The position numbers and the translations under genes are program-made. From an uncultured Collinsella sp. (lineage in GTDB: Bacteria; Actinomycetota; Coriobacteriia; Coriobacteriales; Coriobacteriaceae): DNA of 9,647 bases. Positions 1-7,097 of the stretch are shown piece by piece. Numbering within the stretch: the first letter of the stretch is position 1; the number at the start of each line of letters is the position of its first letter. The notes beneath the pieces are model-generated. The model ran no database searches. It was given only the letters and a program-made list of their open reading frames with translations, and was not told the DNA's origin. The stretch spans positions 1 to 9,647 of the forward strand of contig CABQMC010000046.1 in NCBI GenBank assembly GCA_902465115.1. Direction: 5' to 3'.

Positions 1-3000
1 GGGTGAGCTTGTCGATTCGTTCTACGCGTCTAATAACGGCAGACCGCTCGACGTCGCCCAACAGGGTCTTGTCAGCTTGAAGAACCGCTGGGAGACAGCG
101 GGAGTCACGCTTGCGATCGATGCCGTGGGCACCACGGGATACGGCGAGGAGCTTTTCGCGCGCGCGTTCCACGCCGACTACCATACGGTCGAGACGGTCG
201 CGCACGCCCGCGCCGCGTGCGCATGCGTTCCCGATGCGACCTTCGTGCTCGACATCGGCGGACAGGATATGAAGGCCATCTGGCTCAACCACGGCGTGCT
301 GACCGATATCGTCGTCAACGAGGCGTGCTCTGCGGGCTGCGGCTCGTTCCTCGAGGGTTTTGCCAAAAACCTCGGAATAGCCGTTGAGGATATCGCGACC
401 GAGGCATTTTCGTCCAAAGCCCCCGCCGTTCTCGGCAGCCGCTGCACGGTGTTCATGAACAGCAGCGTCGTTTCCGAGCAGCGGCGCGGTAAGGGTCCGG
501 GCGACATCATGGCCGGTCTCTGCCGTTCGATTATCGAGAACGTGTTCACCAAGGTCATTCGCGTTTCAAATCTCAACCGTCTGGGCGACAAAGTCGTCGT
601 CCAGGGCGGCACGTTCCGAAACGACGCGGTGCTGCGCGCATTCGAGCAGTATCTGGGCAAACCCGTCACGCGTGCGCCCCACCCGGGGCTGATGGGCGCT
701 ATCGGTATCGCCCTGCTCGCGCGCGAGGAATGCCGCAAGGGCGACGCCGGCACGTCGTTTATCGGGCTCGATGCCGTGGAGCGCTTCGAGCATCGCGAGT
801 TCGGCGGCGTTACCTGCCGTCGGTGCAACAACCGCTGCCAGCGCGCGGTCGTGGCATTTGGCGACGGCTCGCTTTACGTCACGGGCAATCGCTGCCCGCG
901 CGGCGGCGCCATCTCATGGGATGAGCTCGTGCGCGAGGTTCCCGCGGCGGAGAAGCTGCGTCCGCAGGGTGCTTGCGAGGCACAGGCACCCGGCACGGGG
1001 CGCGACCGGACCGCGGCTGCCCCCAATCTCTTTGTCGACCGCGAGAAGCTGCTGTTCGGGTCGTACCCCACGGTTCCCGTCTGCGGGGGGCGCGATGTCA
1101 CGATCGGCATTCCCCGTGTGCTCGAGTTCTGGGACACCATGCCGTTCTGGTCGACGTTCTTCAGCACGCTCGGCTTTAAGGTGCGCGTCTCGGGACGCAG
1201 CACCAAGGCGATGTACGAGCGCGGTCTGGCGCACGTCACATCCGACACCGTGTGCTTCCCGGCCAAGCTCGTCCACGGGCACATCCGCAATCTCGTCGAC
1301 GCCGGCGTCGACCGCATCTTCATGCCCATCATCACGACGGTGCCCACCGAAAACACCGCCTCTACCAGCGAGTGGATGTGCGCCGTCGTAAAGGGATACC
1401 CCTACGTGATGCGCAATTCCGATAACCCGGAGGAGCGTTTCGGCGTTCCGTTCGATACGCCGCTGTTCCACTGGTACGACGAGGGCGACCGAAACCGCCA
1501 GCTCAAGGCGTGGTGCAAGGAGACCTTCGATATCGATGCCGACCTGGTTGCCAAGGCGACCGAGCAGGCGGACCGCGCGCAGCAGACGTTTGAGAACCAG
1601 CTGCAGCTGCGCGGCAGGCAGGTGCTCGAGAACGTGCGCGAGGACGGCGGCTACGCGGTGGTGATCGCTTCGCGCCCGTACCACAACGACCCGCTGGTCA
1701 ACCACGGGCTGCCCAAGCTCTTCTCTGAGCGCGGCATCCCCGTGCTGACGCCCGATGCGGTGCCGGGGGTCTGCAACGTCGATCTTTCCAACAGCCGCAT
1801 CGACATCGTGAACAACTACCATGCGCGCATGCTGTCGTGCGCGGTCATCGTCGCATCGACGCCCGAGCTCGAGCTCGTGCAGATGGGCAGCTTCGGCTGC
1901 GGCCACGATGCGTATCTCACCGACGAGATCGCGCGCATGATGGGCGAGATGGGCTCCAAGGTTCCGATGATGATCAAGCTCGATGAGAGCGACGTCGCCG
2001 GTCCCATGGGCATTCGCGTGCGTTCGTTTATCGAGTCGGTCAACCGTCGTCGCGCGGAGGAGCGTGCCGAGGGCGCCCGGGTGCACGCGGTCCATCCGCT
2101 CGACGACCCGTATAAGGTCAAGTACACCAAGCGCGACCGGCACGACAAGATCGCGCTGGTCCCCAACACCTCCCATGCGTTCTGCAGGCTCATGACCGCG
2201 GCGATGCGCAATCAGGGCGTGCGCGCCGAGGCCCTTGATATCGGGCGCGAGGATGCCATCCGCCTGGGCAAACGCTATGTGCACAACGACATCTGCTTCC
2301 CCGCGCAAATCGTGATCGGCGAGGCGCTCGCGGCACTCGAGAGCGGTAAGTACGACCCGCACGACGTCGCCGTGGTGACTGGCAAGTATATCGGCGACTG
2401 CCGCCTGACGCACTACATGCCCCTGCTGCGCCGCGCGCTCGACGACGCGGGATACGACTATGTCCCGGTGCTCACCAACGACGACGTCGATGCCCACAAT
2501 GCGCATCCGGGCTTCAAGCTCGGCCTTGGCCCGAGCATCCAGATCGCCTACGGTCTTCCCATGATCGATGCCCTCGAGGCCATGCTTAGGCGCATCCGTC
2601 CCTACGAGCTCGAGAAGGGCGCGGCGGACGCTGCGTTCGACCGCGCGCTCGATGAGGTTATCGAGGGCATGGAGCGCTCCGGGCTGAGAGGCCAGGCGAC
2701 GGGCTTCAAACGCGCGCTTGCGATCATGGACGCCGTTCCGTACGACCGCTCGAACCCGCATCCGACCGTTCTCATCGTGGGCGAGTACCTGCTCAATTTC
2801 CATCTCGGCGCCAACCACGAGATCGAGCGCTACCTCGAGGACAACGGGCTCGAGGTCATCGAGGCGCGCATGACCGACGTGATCCGCAAGACCTATTTCT
2901 ACAAGCATGCGCAGTCGCGCGAGTTCCACGTCGACCTGTCGCTGTCCGAAAAGGCCTGGTACGCCACGGCGGACAACCTGTTCGAGCTCGCGCACGACCG

Positions 3001-3376
3001 TTGCGACCGCCTGGGCGCGGCGAGCCCGCTCTACGAGCCGCCAACGCGCATGCCCGAGCTCGTGCGCGCGAGCGATAAGATCCTGCACCATACGTTCGAT
3101 GCGGGCGAGGGCGTGCTGATTCCGGCGGAGATCCTCGAGCACGCCAAGCGCGGCTGCCGCAACTTCGTGATCCTGCAGCCGTTCGGGTGTCTGCCCAACC
3201 ATGTCGTGGGGCGCGGGCTCATCCATGCGCTCAAGGAGCAGTATCCCACGGCGCAGTTCCTGCCGCTCGACTACGATCCCGACGTGAGCTTCGCCAACGT
3301 GGAGAACCGTCTTCAGATGCTCATCATGAACGCCAAGGCGCAGGGGTGCGGTGAGGCGCATGGCGAGACCGCGTAA
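1..3376 (+). CDS. Acyl-CoA dehydratase activase (BadF/HgdC-type ATPase) fused to DUF2229 and dehydratase-like modules, 5'-partial
   Basis: The frame is open from the first whole codon at position 2 to TAA at 3374-3376, so this is the C-terminal 1124 residues of a larger protein; the start is outside the window. Residues below count from position 2. About 25-235 is an ASKHA-fold BcrAD/BadFG ATPase: DIGGQDMK phosphate motif at 84-91, CSAGCGSF with Cys109 and Cys113, a further Cys148, and a GGTF-type nucleotide motif near 202. In characterised activases two such cysteines, one per subunit motif, bridge a [4Fe-4S] cluster at the dimer interface. A four-cysteine group follows (272, 275, 279, 298), then DUF2229 (about 365-690) with a CFPA motif (Cys418) and FGCG (Cys633), then a second module (about 730-1124) with CFPA (Cys765), Cys800, Cys1052 and Cys1063. 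Known activases hydrolyse ATP to push one low-potential electron into 2-hydroxyacyl-CoA dehydratases or benzoyl-CoA reductases. This fusion carries activator and probable acceptor together. The substrate is unknown. No signal peptide or membrane segment is visible. It overlaps the downstream tetR gene. Confidence 0.9.
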   Translation, partial: GELVDSFYASNNGRPLDVAQQGLVSLKNRWETAGVTLAIDAVGTTGYGEELFARAFHADYHTVETVAHARAACACVPDATFVLDIGGQDMKAIWLNHGVLTDIVVNEACSAGCGSFLEGFAKNLGIAVEDIATEAFSSKAPAVLGSRCTVFMNSSVVSEQRRGKGPGDIMAGLCRSIIENVFTKVIRVSNLNRLGDKVVVQGGTFRNDAVLRAFEQYLGKPVTRAPHPGLMGAIGIALLAREECRKGDAGTSFIGLDAVERFEHREFGGVTCRRCNNRCQRAVVAFGDGSLYVTGNRCPRGGAISWDELVREVPAAEKLRPQGACEAQAPGTGRDRTAAAPNLFVDREKLLFGSYPTVPVCGGRDVTIGIPRVLEFWDTMPFWSTFFSTLGFKVRVSGRSTKAMYERGLAHVTSDTVCFPAKLVHGHIRNLVDAGVDRIFMPIITTVPTENTASTSEWMCAVVKGYPYVMRNSDNPEERFGVPFDTPLFHWYDEGDRNRQLKAWCKETFDIDADLVAKATEQADRAQQTFENQLQLRGRQVLENVREDGGYAVVIASRPYHNDPLVNHGLPKLFSERGIPVLTPDAVPGVCNVDLSNSRIDIVNNYHARMLSCAVIVASTPELELVQMGSFGCGHDAYLTDEIARMMGEMGSKVPMMIKLDESDVAGPMGIRVRSFIESVNRRRAEERAEGARVHAVHPLDDPYKVKYTKRDRHDKIALVPNTSHAFCRLMTAAMRNQGVRAEALDIGREDAIRLGKRYVHNDICFPAQIVIGEALAALESGKYDPHDVAVVTGKYIGDCRLTHYMPLLRRALDDAGYDYVPVLTNDDVDAHNAHPGFKLGLGPSIQIAYGLPMIDALEAMLRRIRPYELEKGAADAAFDRALDEVIEGMERSGLRGQATGFKRALAIMDAVPYDRSNPHPTVLIVGEYLLNFHLGANHEIERYLEDNGLEVIEARMTDVIRKTYFYKHAQSREFHVDLSLSEKAWYATADNLFELAHDRCDRLGAASPLYEPPTRMPELVRASDKILHHTFDAGEGVLIPAEILEHAKRGCRNFVILQPFGCLPNHVVGRGLIHALKEQYPTAQFLPLDYDPDVSFANVENRLQMLIMNAKAQGCGEAHGETA

Positions 3377-4049
3377 GGACGCCGATGCACCCGATGCACG
3401 CACCCGTATCATCGAGGCGTTTTGGGAGCTCATCGAGAACAACAGCATCTTCGAGCTGTCGGTTGGCGAGGTGACCCGCGCCGCCCAGTGCAATCGCGGA
3501 ACGTTTTACTACTATTTTCACGATTTCGATGAACTCGTCGCCATCGCCATAGCCCAGCTGCTGCAGGATAACGAGCTCATCACCGATGCCCTCTGGCATT
3601 TTTCGAGCGAGGGCGACCTTTCGGCGTTCGACCGGCGCGACGTCCGCTGCCTGCTGCGGCGCATCGTCATCACCATGAGGGCGGGTGCCGCCGAGCAGGT
3701 CGCGCAGGGCATCCATACGATCATCATCGACCGCGTGAGAGAGATCGTCCACCCCGACGGAGAAGAGCTCAAGGCAGATTCGAGCTTTGCGGTGGGCTTT
3801 CTGGTCTCGGGCATCATGGGCTTTGTGATGGCGGTCGGCTTTGCCCGGGAGGGCGGCGAGGAGATAGACCTCGAGCAGCTGGGGGACAGCGCGTGCGCGT
3901 ACCTGAGGGCGGTCGCCATGCAGACGGTTGAAACGGTCGCGCAAGTCGAGGGCGTCGATACATCCGAGCTGCTCGAACGCGTCTCCAAGGAGGCCGATGC
4001 CTATCGCGCATCGCGTGCGACGAGTCCCGACGTGGTGAAAGACGTCTAG
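3360..4049 (+). CDS. TetR/AcrR-family transcriptional regulator
   Basis: Predicted 229-residue one-component repressor. The N-terminus MARPRKDADAPDARTRIIEA and the helix-turn-helix at about 34-56 (SVGEVTRAAQCNRGTFYYYF, then HDFDEL) are typical of TetR DNA-binding domains. The remaining all-helical C-terminal part (about 60-229) would bind ligand and dimerise; it matches no specific subfamily I can name. A hydrophobic stretch near 144-162 (GFLVSGIMGFVMAVG) fits a TetR core helix better than a membrane segment. I chose ATG 3360 because the common TetR opening MARPRK begins there; an in-frame GTG at 3351 would add three residues. The gene overlaps the 3' end of the activase-fusion gene by 17 bases in another frame, implying co-transcription and translational coupling. 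Its target is unknown: it may control its own operon through a promoter left of the window. The TetR call is firm; the ligand and regulon are not visible. Confidence 0.9.
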   Translation: MARPRKDADAPDARTRIIEAFWELIENNSIFELSVGEVTRAAQCNRGTFYYYFHDFDELVAIAIAQLLQDNELITDALWHFSSEGDLSAFDRRDVRCLLRRIVITMRAGAAEQVAQGIHTIIIDRVREIVHPDGEELKADSSFAVGFLVSGIMGFVMAVGFAREGGEEIDLEQLGDSACAYLRAVAMQTVETVAQVEGVDTSELLERVSKEADAYRASRATSPDVVKDV

Positions 4050-4074
4050 GGTTTCTCTTGCGGGGCGCCCGTCG

Positions 4075-4102
4075 CGCATCGCGCGGTGAGTCCCGCGATG
4101 CG
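4075..4102. repeat. Perfect 9-bp inverted repeat between tetR and clpC
   Basis: The arms CGCATCGCG (4075-4083) and CGCGATGCG (4094-4102) are exact reverse complements separated by 10 bases. The dyad lies 25 bases after the tetR stop and about 28 bases upstream of the proposed clpC -35 element. No T-run follows, so a classical intrinsic terminator is unlikely. It could be an operator for a dimeric regulator (for example the adjacent TetR or a heat-shock repressor) or an RNA stem ending the tetR message. Its 9-10-9 geometry resembles CIRCE (9-9-9), but the sequence does not match CIRCE. Confidence 0.6.
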
Positions 4103-4130
4103 GTCATAACCTGCATTCATGTGAGCCGGG

Positions 4131-4159
4131 TTTATAGATATTCCTCCAGCTGTTAACAT
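4131..4159 (+). promoter_or_regulatory. Predicted sigma-A-type promoter of clpC
   Basis: A -35-like TTTATA (4131-4136) sits 17 bases from a -10-like TAACAT (4154-4159), which is preceded by TG one base upstream (4151-4152), the extended -10 arrangement. Transcription would start near 4166, giving a leader of about 75 bases before clpC. The position, spacing and local A+T richness within GC-rich DNA support it; the -35 match is only 4 of 6. No CtsR-type direct repeat or HspR-type HAIR element is recognisable nearby. Confidence 0.5.
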
Positions 4160-4182
4160 AGACGACCTGTGGGTAAAGAGAC

Positions 4183-4210
4183 AAAAGCGCCGCCGACGGG
4201 CGGGCGTTTT
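4183..4210 (+). terminator. Imperfect GC hairpin with TTTT in the clpC leader (terminator or attenuator)
   Basis: AAAA (4183-4186) pairs with TTTT (4207-4210), CGCC (4188-4191) with GGCG (4203-4206), and GCC (4192-4194) with GGC (4199-4201), with single-base bulges at 4187 and 4202 and a GACG loop. TTTTGATTT follows directly. It looks like an intrinsic terminator but lies between the predicted clpC promoter and the clpC ribosome binding site, 31 bases before ATG. It may therefore end read-through from tetR, attenuate clpC, or both. Confidence 0.45.
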
Positions 4211-4241
4211 GATTTCGATGGACTCATGTAAGGAAACGAGC

Positions 4242-6884
4242 ATGTTAGATAGATTTACCGATCGCGCGCGCAAGGTCATGTCCATGGCCAAGCAAGAGGC
4301 GCTCGATCTTCACTCAAATAAGGTGGGTACCGAGCATCTGCTGCTCGCGCTCGCCAAGGAGGACGAGGGCATTGCCGCCGAGGCGCTGCGCTCGCTCGAT
4401 ATCTCCTACGACGACATCATGGACACACTCAAAGAGGTCCAGACTACCGTTCCCGAGCTCAGCGAGGAGACCGAGGCCGCTAAGCTCGCCTTTACGCCGC
4501 TCGTCATCAGCGTGATGGAGCGCTCCTTCCGCGTGGCACGCGAGAACAACCAGACCTATGTGTCGACCGAGCACCTGCTCATCGGTATCGTCGAAGAGGG
4601 CAACGGCATGGCCATGGACATCCTCATGCGCCTGGGTGTGTCGTCCGCTTCCATTAAAAAAGCCATCGAGAAGCTTACCGCCAAGGATCAGGACAAGAAG
4701 CGTCCGCTCGCCGGCGCCGGTGCCGGGCGTCCCGGTGCGGGCCTGCCGTTCTTTAGCGGTTCGGACGCCTCGCAGCAAAAGGGGGGCGGCACCGATACAC
4801 TCAAGCAGTTCGCCACCAACCTTACGCAGAAAGCACGCGACGGCGAGCTCGACCCCGTGATCGGTCGCGAAAAGGAAGTCCAGCGCATGATGGAGATCCT
4901 TTCGCGCCGCACCAAGAATAACCCGCTTATCTTGGGTGACCCCGGTGTGGGCAAGACGGCCATCGTCGAGGGCCTGGCGCAGCAGATCGCTGCCGGCAAC
5001 GTGCCCGAGAACCTCATGAACCAGAACATCTGGACGCTCGACCTGCCGGGTCTTGTCGCGGGCGCCAAGTATCGCGGCGAGTTTGAGGAGCGCCTCAAGA
5101 ACGTGATCCAGGAGGCCACCGAGGCCGACGACGTCATCCTGTTTATCGATGAGATGCACACCATCATCGGTGCCGGTTCTGCCGAGGGCTCCATCGACGC
5201 GAGCTCCATGCTCAAGCCCGTGCTCGCGCGCGGCGCCTTCCAGATTATCGGCGCCACCACGGCAGAGGAGTTCCGCAAGTACCTCACCAAGGATCCGGCC
5301 TTTGAACGTCGCTTCCAGACCATCGATGTCGAGGAGCCGAGCGTCGAGGACACGGTCAAGATCCTGACCGCGCTCAAGCCGCGCTACGAGGAGCACCACC
5401 ATGTGCGTTACACACAGGGTGCTATCGAGGCCGCCGCGAACCTCTCCAACCGCTACATCCAGGATCGCTTCCTGCCCGATAAGGCCATCGACCTCATTGA
5501 CGAGGCCGGTGCCCGCGCTCGCATCGCCGCGAATCGCGCGCCCGAGCCGGTGCGTGAGGCCGAGCATCGCATAGAGGAGCTCAAGGCCGCCGCGCAGGAG
5601 GCCACCGAGAGCGACGACATGAACAAGGCCGCCGAGATTACCGAGCAGCAGAAAGCTGCCGAGATCGAGCTCGCCGAGGCTAAGGCCGCCTGGACCGCCG
5701 AGCTCGACGCCAGCCCGCTCACCATCGATGTGAGCCAGATCGCCGATATCGTGTCCGTGACTTCGGGCGTGCCGGTGTCCTCGCTTACCGAGAGCGAGAG
5801 CCGTCGCCTGCTGCAGGCCGAAAGCGTGCTCAAGACGCGCATCATCGGTCAGGATGAGGCTGTCGAGGCAGTTGCCAAAGCCGTGCGCCGCAGCCGCTCG
5901 CCGCTCAAGGACCCGCGTCGCCCCGGCGGCAGCTTTATCTTCCTGGGTCCCACCGGCACGGGCAAGACCGAGCTCGCCAAGACGCTCGCCGAGTACCTCT
6001 TTGGCAGCAAGGATGCGCTCATCAGCTTCGACATGTCGGAGTTCGGCAGCGAGTTCGAGGTCTCCAAGCTTATCGGTAGCCCCCCGGGCTACGTTGGCCA
6101 TGACGAGGGCGGTCAGCTCACCAAGACCGTGCGCCGTCATCCGTACTCGGTTGTGCTGTTCGACGAGATCGAGAAGGCGCACCCCGATATCTTCAACATT
6201 CTGCTGCAGGTGCTGGAGGAGGGCCGCCTGACCGATAGCCAGGGCAAGACGGTCGACTTCCGCAATACGGTGATCATCATGACGTCCAACGTGGGCGCCC
6301 GCGAGATTGCGCAGGATGCGAGCGTTGGCTTTGGCACCACCGGCGAGCAGGGCCTTACCTCGAGCGAGATTAAGGGCCGTGCGATGGGCGAGCTCAAGCG
6401 CCTGTTCCGCCCCGAGCTGCTCAACCGTATCGACGACATCGTGGTGTTCCAGAAGCTCTCGGGCGAGAATCTCACCAAGATCGCTCACCTGCTGGTGGAC
6501 GACCTGCGTCAGCGTCTGATTGCCAACGGCATGAACATCAAGCTCACCGATGCGGCCTACGACAAGATCGTGGCCGAGGGCACCGACCTCACCAACGGTG
6601 CGCGTCCGCTGCGCCGTGCCATCCAAAAGCTCATCGAGGACCCGCTGTCCGAGGAGCTTCTGGCCGGCGAGTGGGGCGAGGGCGATACCGTCCTGTGCGA
6701 CGTGGCCGATGGCAAGTTTGTCTTTAGCCACGGCACGGGCGAGATCCCGGCACCGCGTCCGGCGGGCACGCTCGGTGGCGATACCGCCCCGGCGGCACCG
6801 CACACCGGCAACGCCGCGCCCGTGAGCGGCGGCGTGACCTCGGGCCCCGGCGGCATGATGCAAGCCGGCTCCGGCGCGCTGTAG
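4242..6884 (+). CDS. clpC: ATP-dependent Clp protease ATP-binding subunit ClpC
   Basis: Cytosolic hexameric AAA+ unfoldase of 880 residues that feeds substrates to ClpP. The N-domain (about 1-145) has two Clp-N repeats opening [20 protein letters not shown] and [16 protein letters not shown] Gly-rich linker (about 152-180) leads to the first ATPase module: Walker A GDPGVGKT at 232-239, Walker B VILFIDE at 298-304, arginine pair 356-357. A short charged coiled-coil M domain spans about 437-488, the short form of ClpC rather than the long one of ClpB. The second module has Walker A GPTGTGKT at 569-576, Walker B VVLFDE at 637-642 and Arg729. VGF at 695-697 is the ClpP-docking loop tripeptide of ClpC. 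A 45-residue Pro/Ala/Gly-rich tail (836-880) looks disordered and is an addition to the usual core. ATG 4242 is chosen for the family-typical start and for AAGGAA at 4230-4235; a TTG 11 codons upstream lacks these. No ctsR, mcsA or mcsB genes adjoin it. Confidence 0.97.
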   Translation: MLDRFTDRARKVMSMAKQEALDLHSNKVGTEHLLLALAKEDEGIAAEALRSLDISYDDIMDTLKEVQTTVPELSEETEAAKLAFTPLVISVMERSFRVARENNQTYVSTEHLLIGIVEEGNGMAMDILMRLGVSSASIKKAIEKLTAKDQDKKRPLAGAGAGRPGAGLPFFSGSDASQQKGGGTDTLKQFATNLTQKARDGELDPVIGREKEVQRMMEILSRRTKNNPLILGDPGVGKTAIVEGLAQQIAAGNVPENLMNQNIWTLDLPGLVAGAKYRGEFEERLKNVIQEATEADDVILFIDEMHTIIGAGSAEGSIDASSMLKPVLARGAFQIIGATTAEEFRKYLTKDPAFERRFQTIDVEEPSVEDTVKILTALKPRYEEHHHVRYTQGAIEAAANLSNRYIQDRFLPDKAIDLIDEAGARARIAANRAPEPVREAEHRIEELKAAAQEATESDDMNKAAEITEQQKAAEIELAEAKAAWTAELDASPLTIDVSQIADIVSVTSGVPVSSLTESESRRLLQAESVLKTRIIGQDEAVEAVAKAVRRSRSPLKDPRRPGGSFIFLGPTGTGKTELAKTLAEYLFGSKDALISFDMSEFGSEFEVSKLIGSPPGYVGHDEGGQLTKTVRRHPYSVVLFDEIEKAHPDIFNILLQVLEEGRLTDSQGKTVDFRNTVIIMTSNVGAREIAQDASVGFGTTGEQGLTSSEIKGRAMGELKRLFRPELLNRIDDIVVFQKLSGENLTKIAHLLVDDLRQRLIANGMNIKLTDAAYDKIVAEGTDLTNGARPLRRAIQKLIEDPLSEELLAGEWGEGDTVLCDVADGKFVFSHGTGEIPAPRPAGTLGGDTAPAAPHTGNAAPVSGGVTSGPGGMMQAGSGAL

Positions 6885-6909
6885 GGCGTGGCGACAATTT
6901 GATACGCGC

Positions 6910-6941
6910 AATCGAGGCGCTCTGGCAAGGGCGCCTCGATT
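6910..6941 (+). terminator. Intrinsic terminator after clpC
   Basis: Eleven-base perfect arms AATCGAGGCGC (6910-6920) and GCGCCTCGATT (6931-6941), with three further inner pairs (one G-U) and a GGCA loop, begin 25 bases after the clpC stop. The following T-run is short (ATTTG), so termination may be partial or factor-assisted. The position suggests that clpC is the last gene of its transcript. Confidence 0.7.
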
Positions 6942-7024
6942 TGTAGAACTGCGAAGTTGTGACCGTTACGCTATGCGGTCCACCGTTAGCCGATGATGCG
7001 AGGGCGCTCGGCGTTTTCGACTGG

Positions 7025-7053
7025 TTTATGCACGTAAAGTCTGGGAATATACA
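7025..7053 (+). promoter_or_regulatory. Possible pepD promoter
   Basis: TATACA (7048-7053) resembles a -10 element. A weak -35-like TTTATG (7025-7030) lies 17 bases upstream, the same geometry and a similar -35 to the proposed clpC promoter. It sits in the gap after the clpC terminator and about 45 bases before the pepD start. The -35 match is poor (3 of 6), so this is tentative. Confidence 0.3.
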
Positions 7054-7097
7054 AGGCGCATGTCTTACTGTCTAACCAGTTGCGCCAAGGAGGCACC

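Noticed and set aside
77..79. TTG at 77 as the start of the first gene
   Set aside because: The frame is open to the left edge, and the upstream codons (ELVDSFYASNNGRPLD) fit the activase family, so the gene begins outside the window.
914..3493. 859-residue open frame on the minus strand
   Set aside because: It lies antisense to the activase fusion and tetR, has low-complexity composition and no recognisable domain; it reflects third-position G/C bias.
3324..4079. 251-residue minus-strand frame over tetR
   Set aside because: It overlaps a clear TetR gene and has no recognisable domain or start signal.
4209..4241. TTG 4209 as the start of clpC
   Set aside because: It lies in the T-run of the leader hairpin and lacks a ribosome binding site; ATG 4242 has AAGGAA and a family-typical N-terminus.
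4050..4241. CtsR, HspR (HAIR) or CIRCE operator upstream of clpC
   Set aside because: None of the consensus sequences is recognisable; only an unrelated GC-rich dyad is present.
4314..6911. 865-residue open frame on the minus strand
   Set aside because: It is entirely antisense to clpC, whose domains are complete; it is a codon-bias shadow.
7080..7097. TTG 7080 as the start of pepD
   Set aside because: The strong AAGGAGG would fall inside the coding region; ATG 7098 matches the PepD length and N-terminus.
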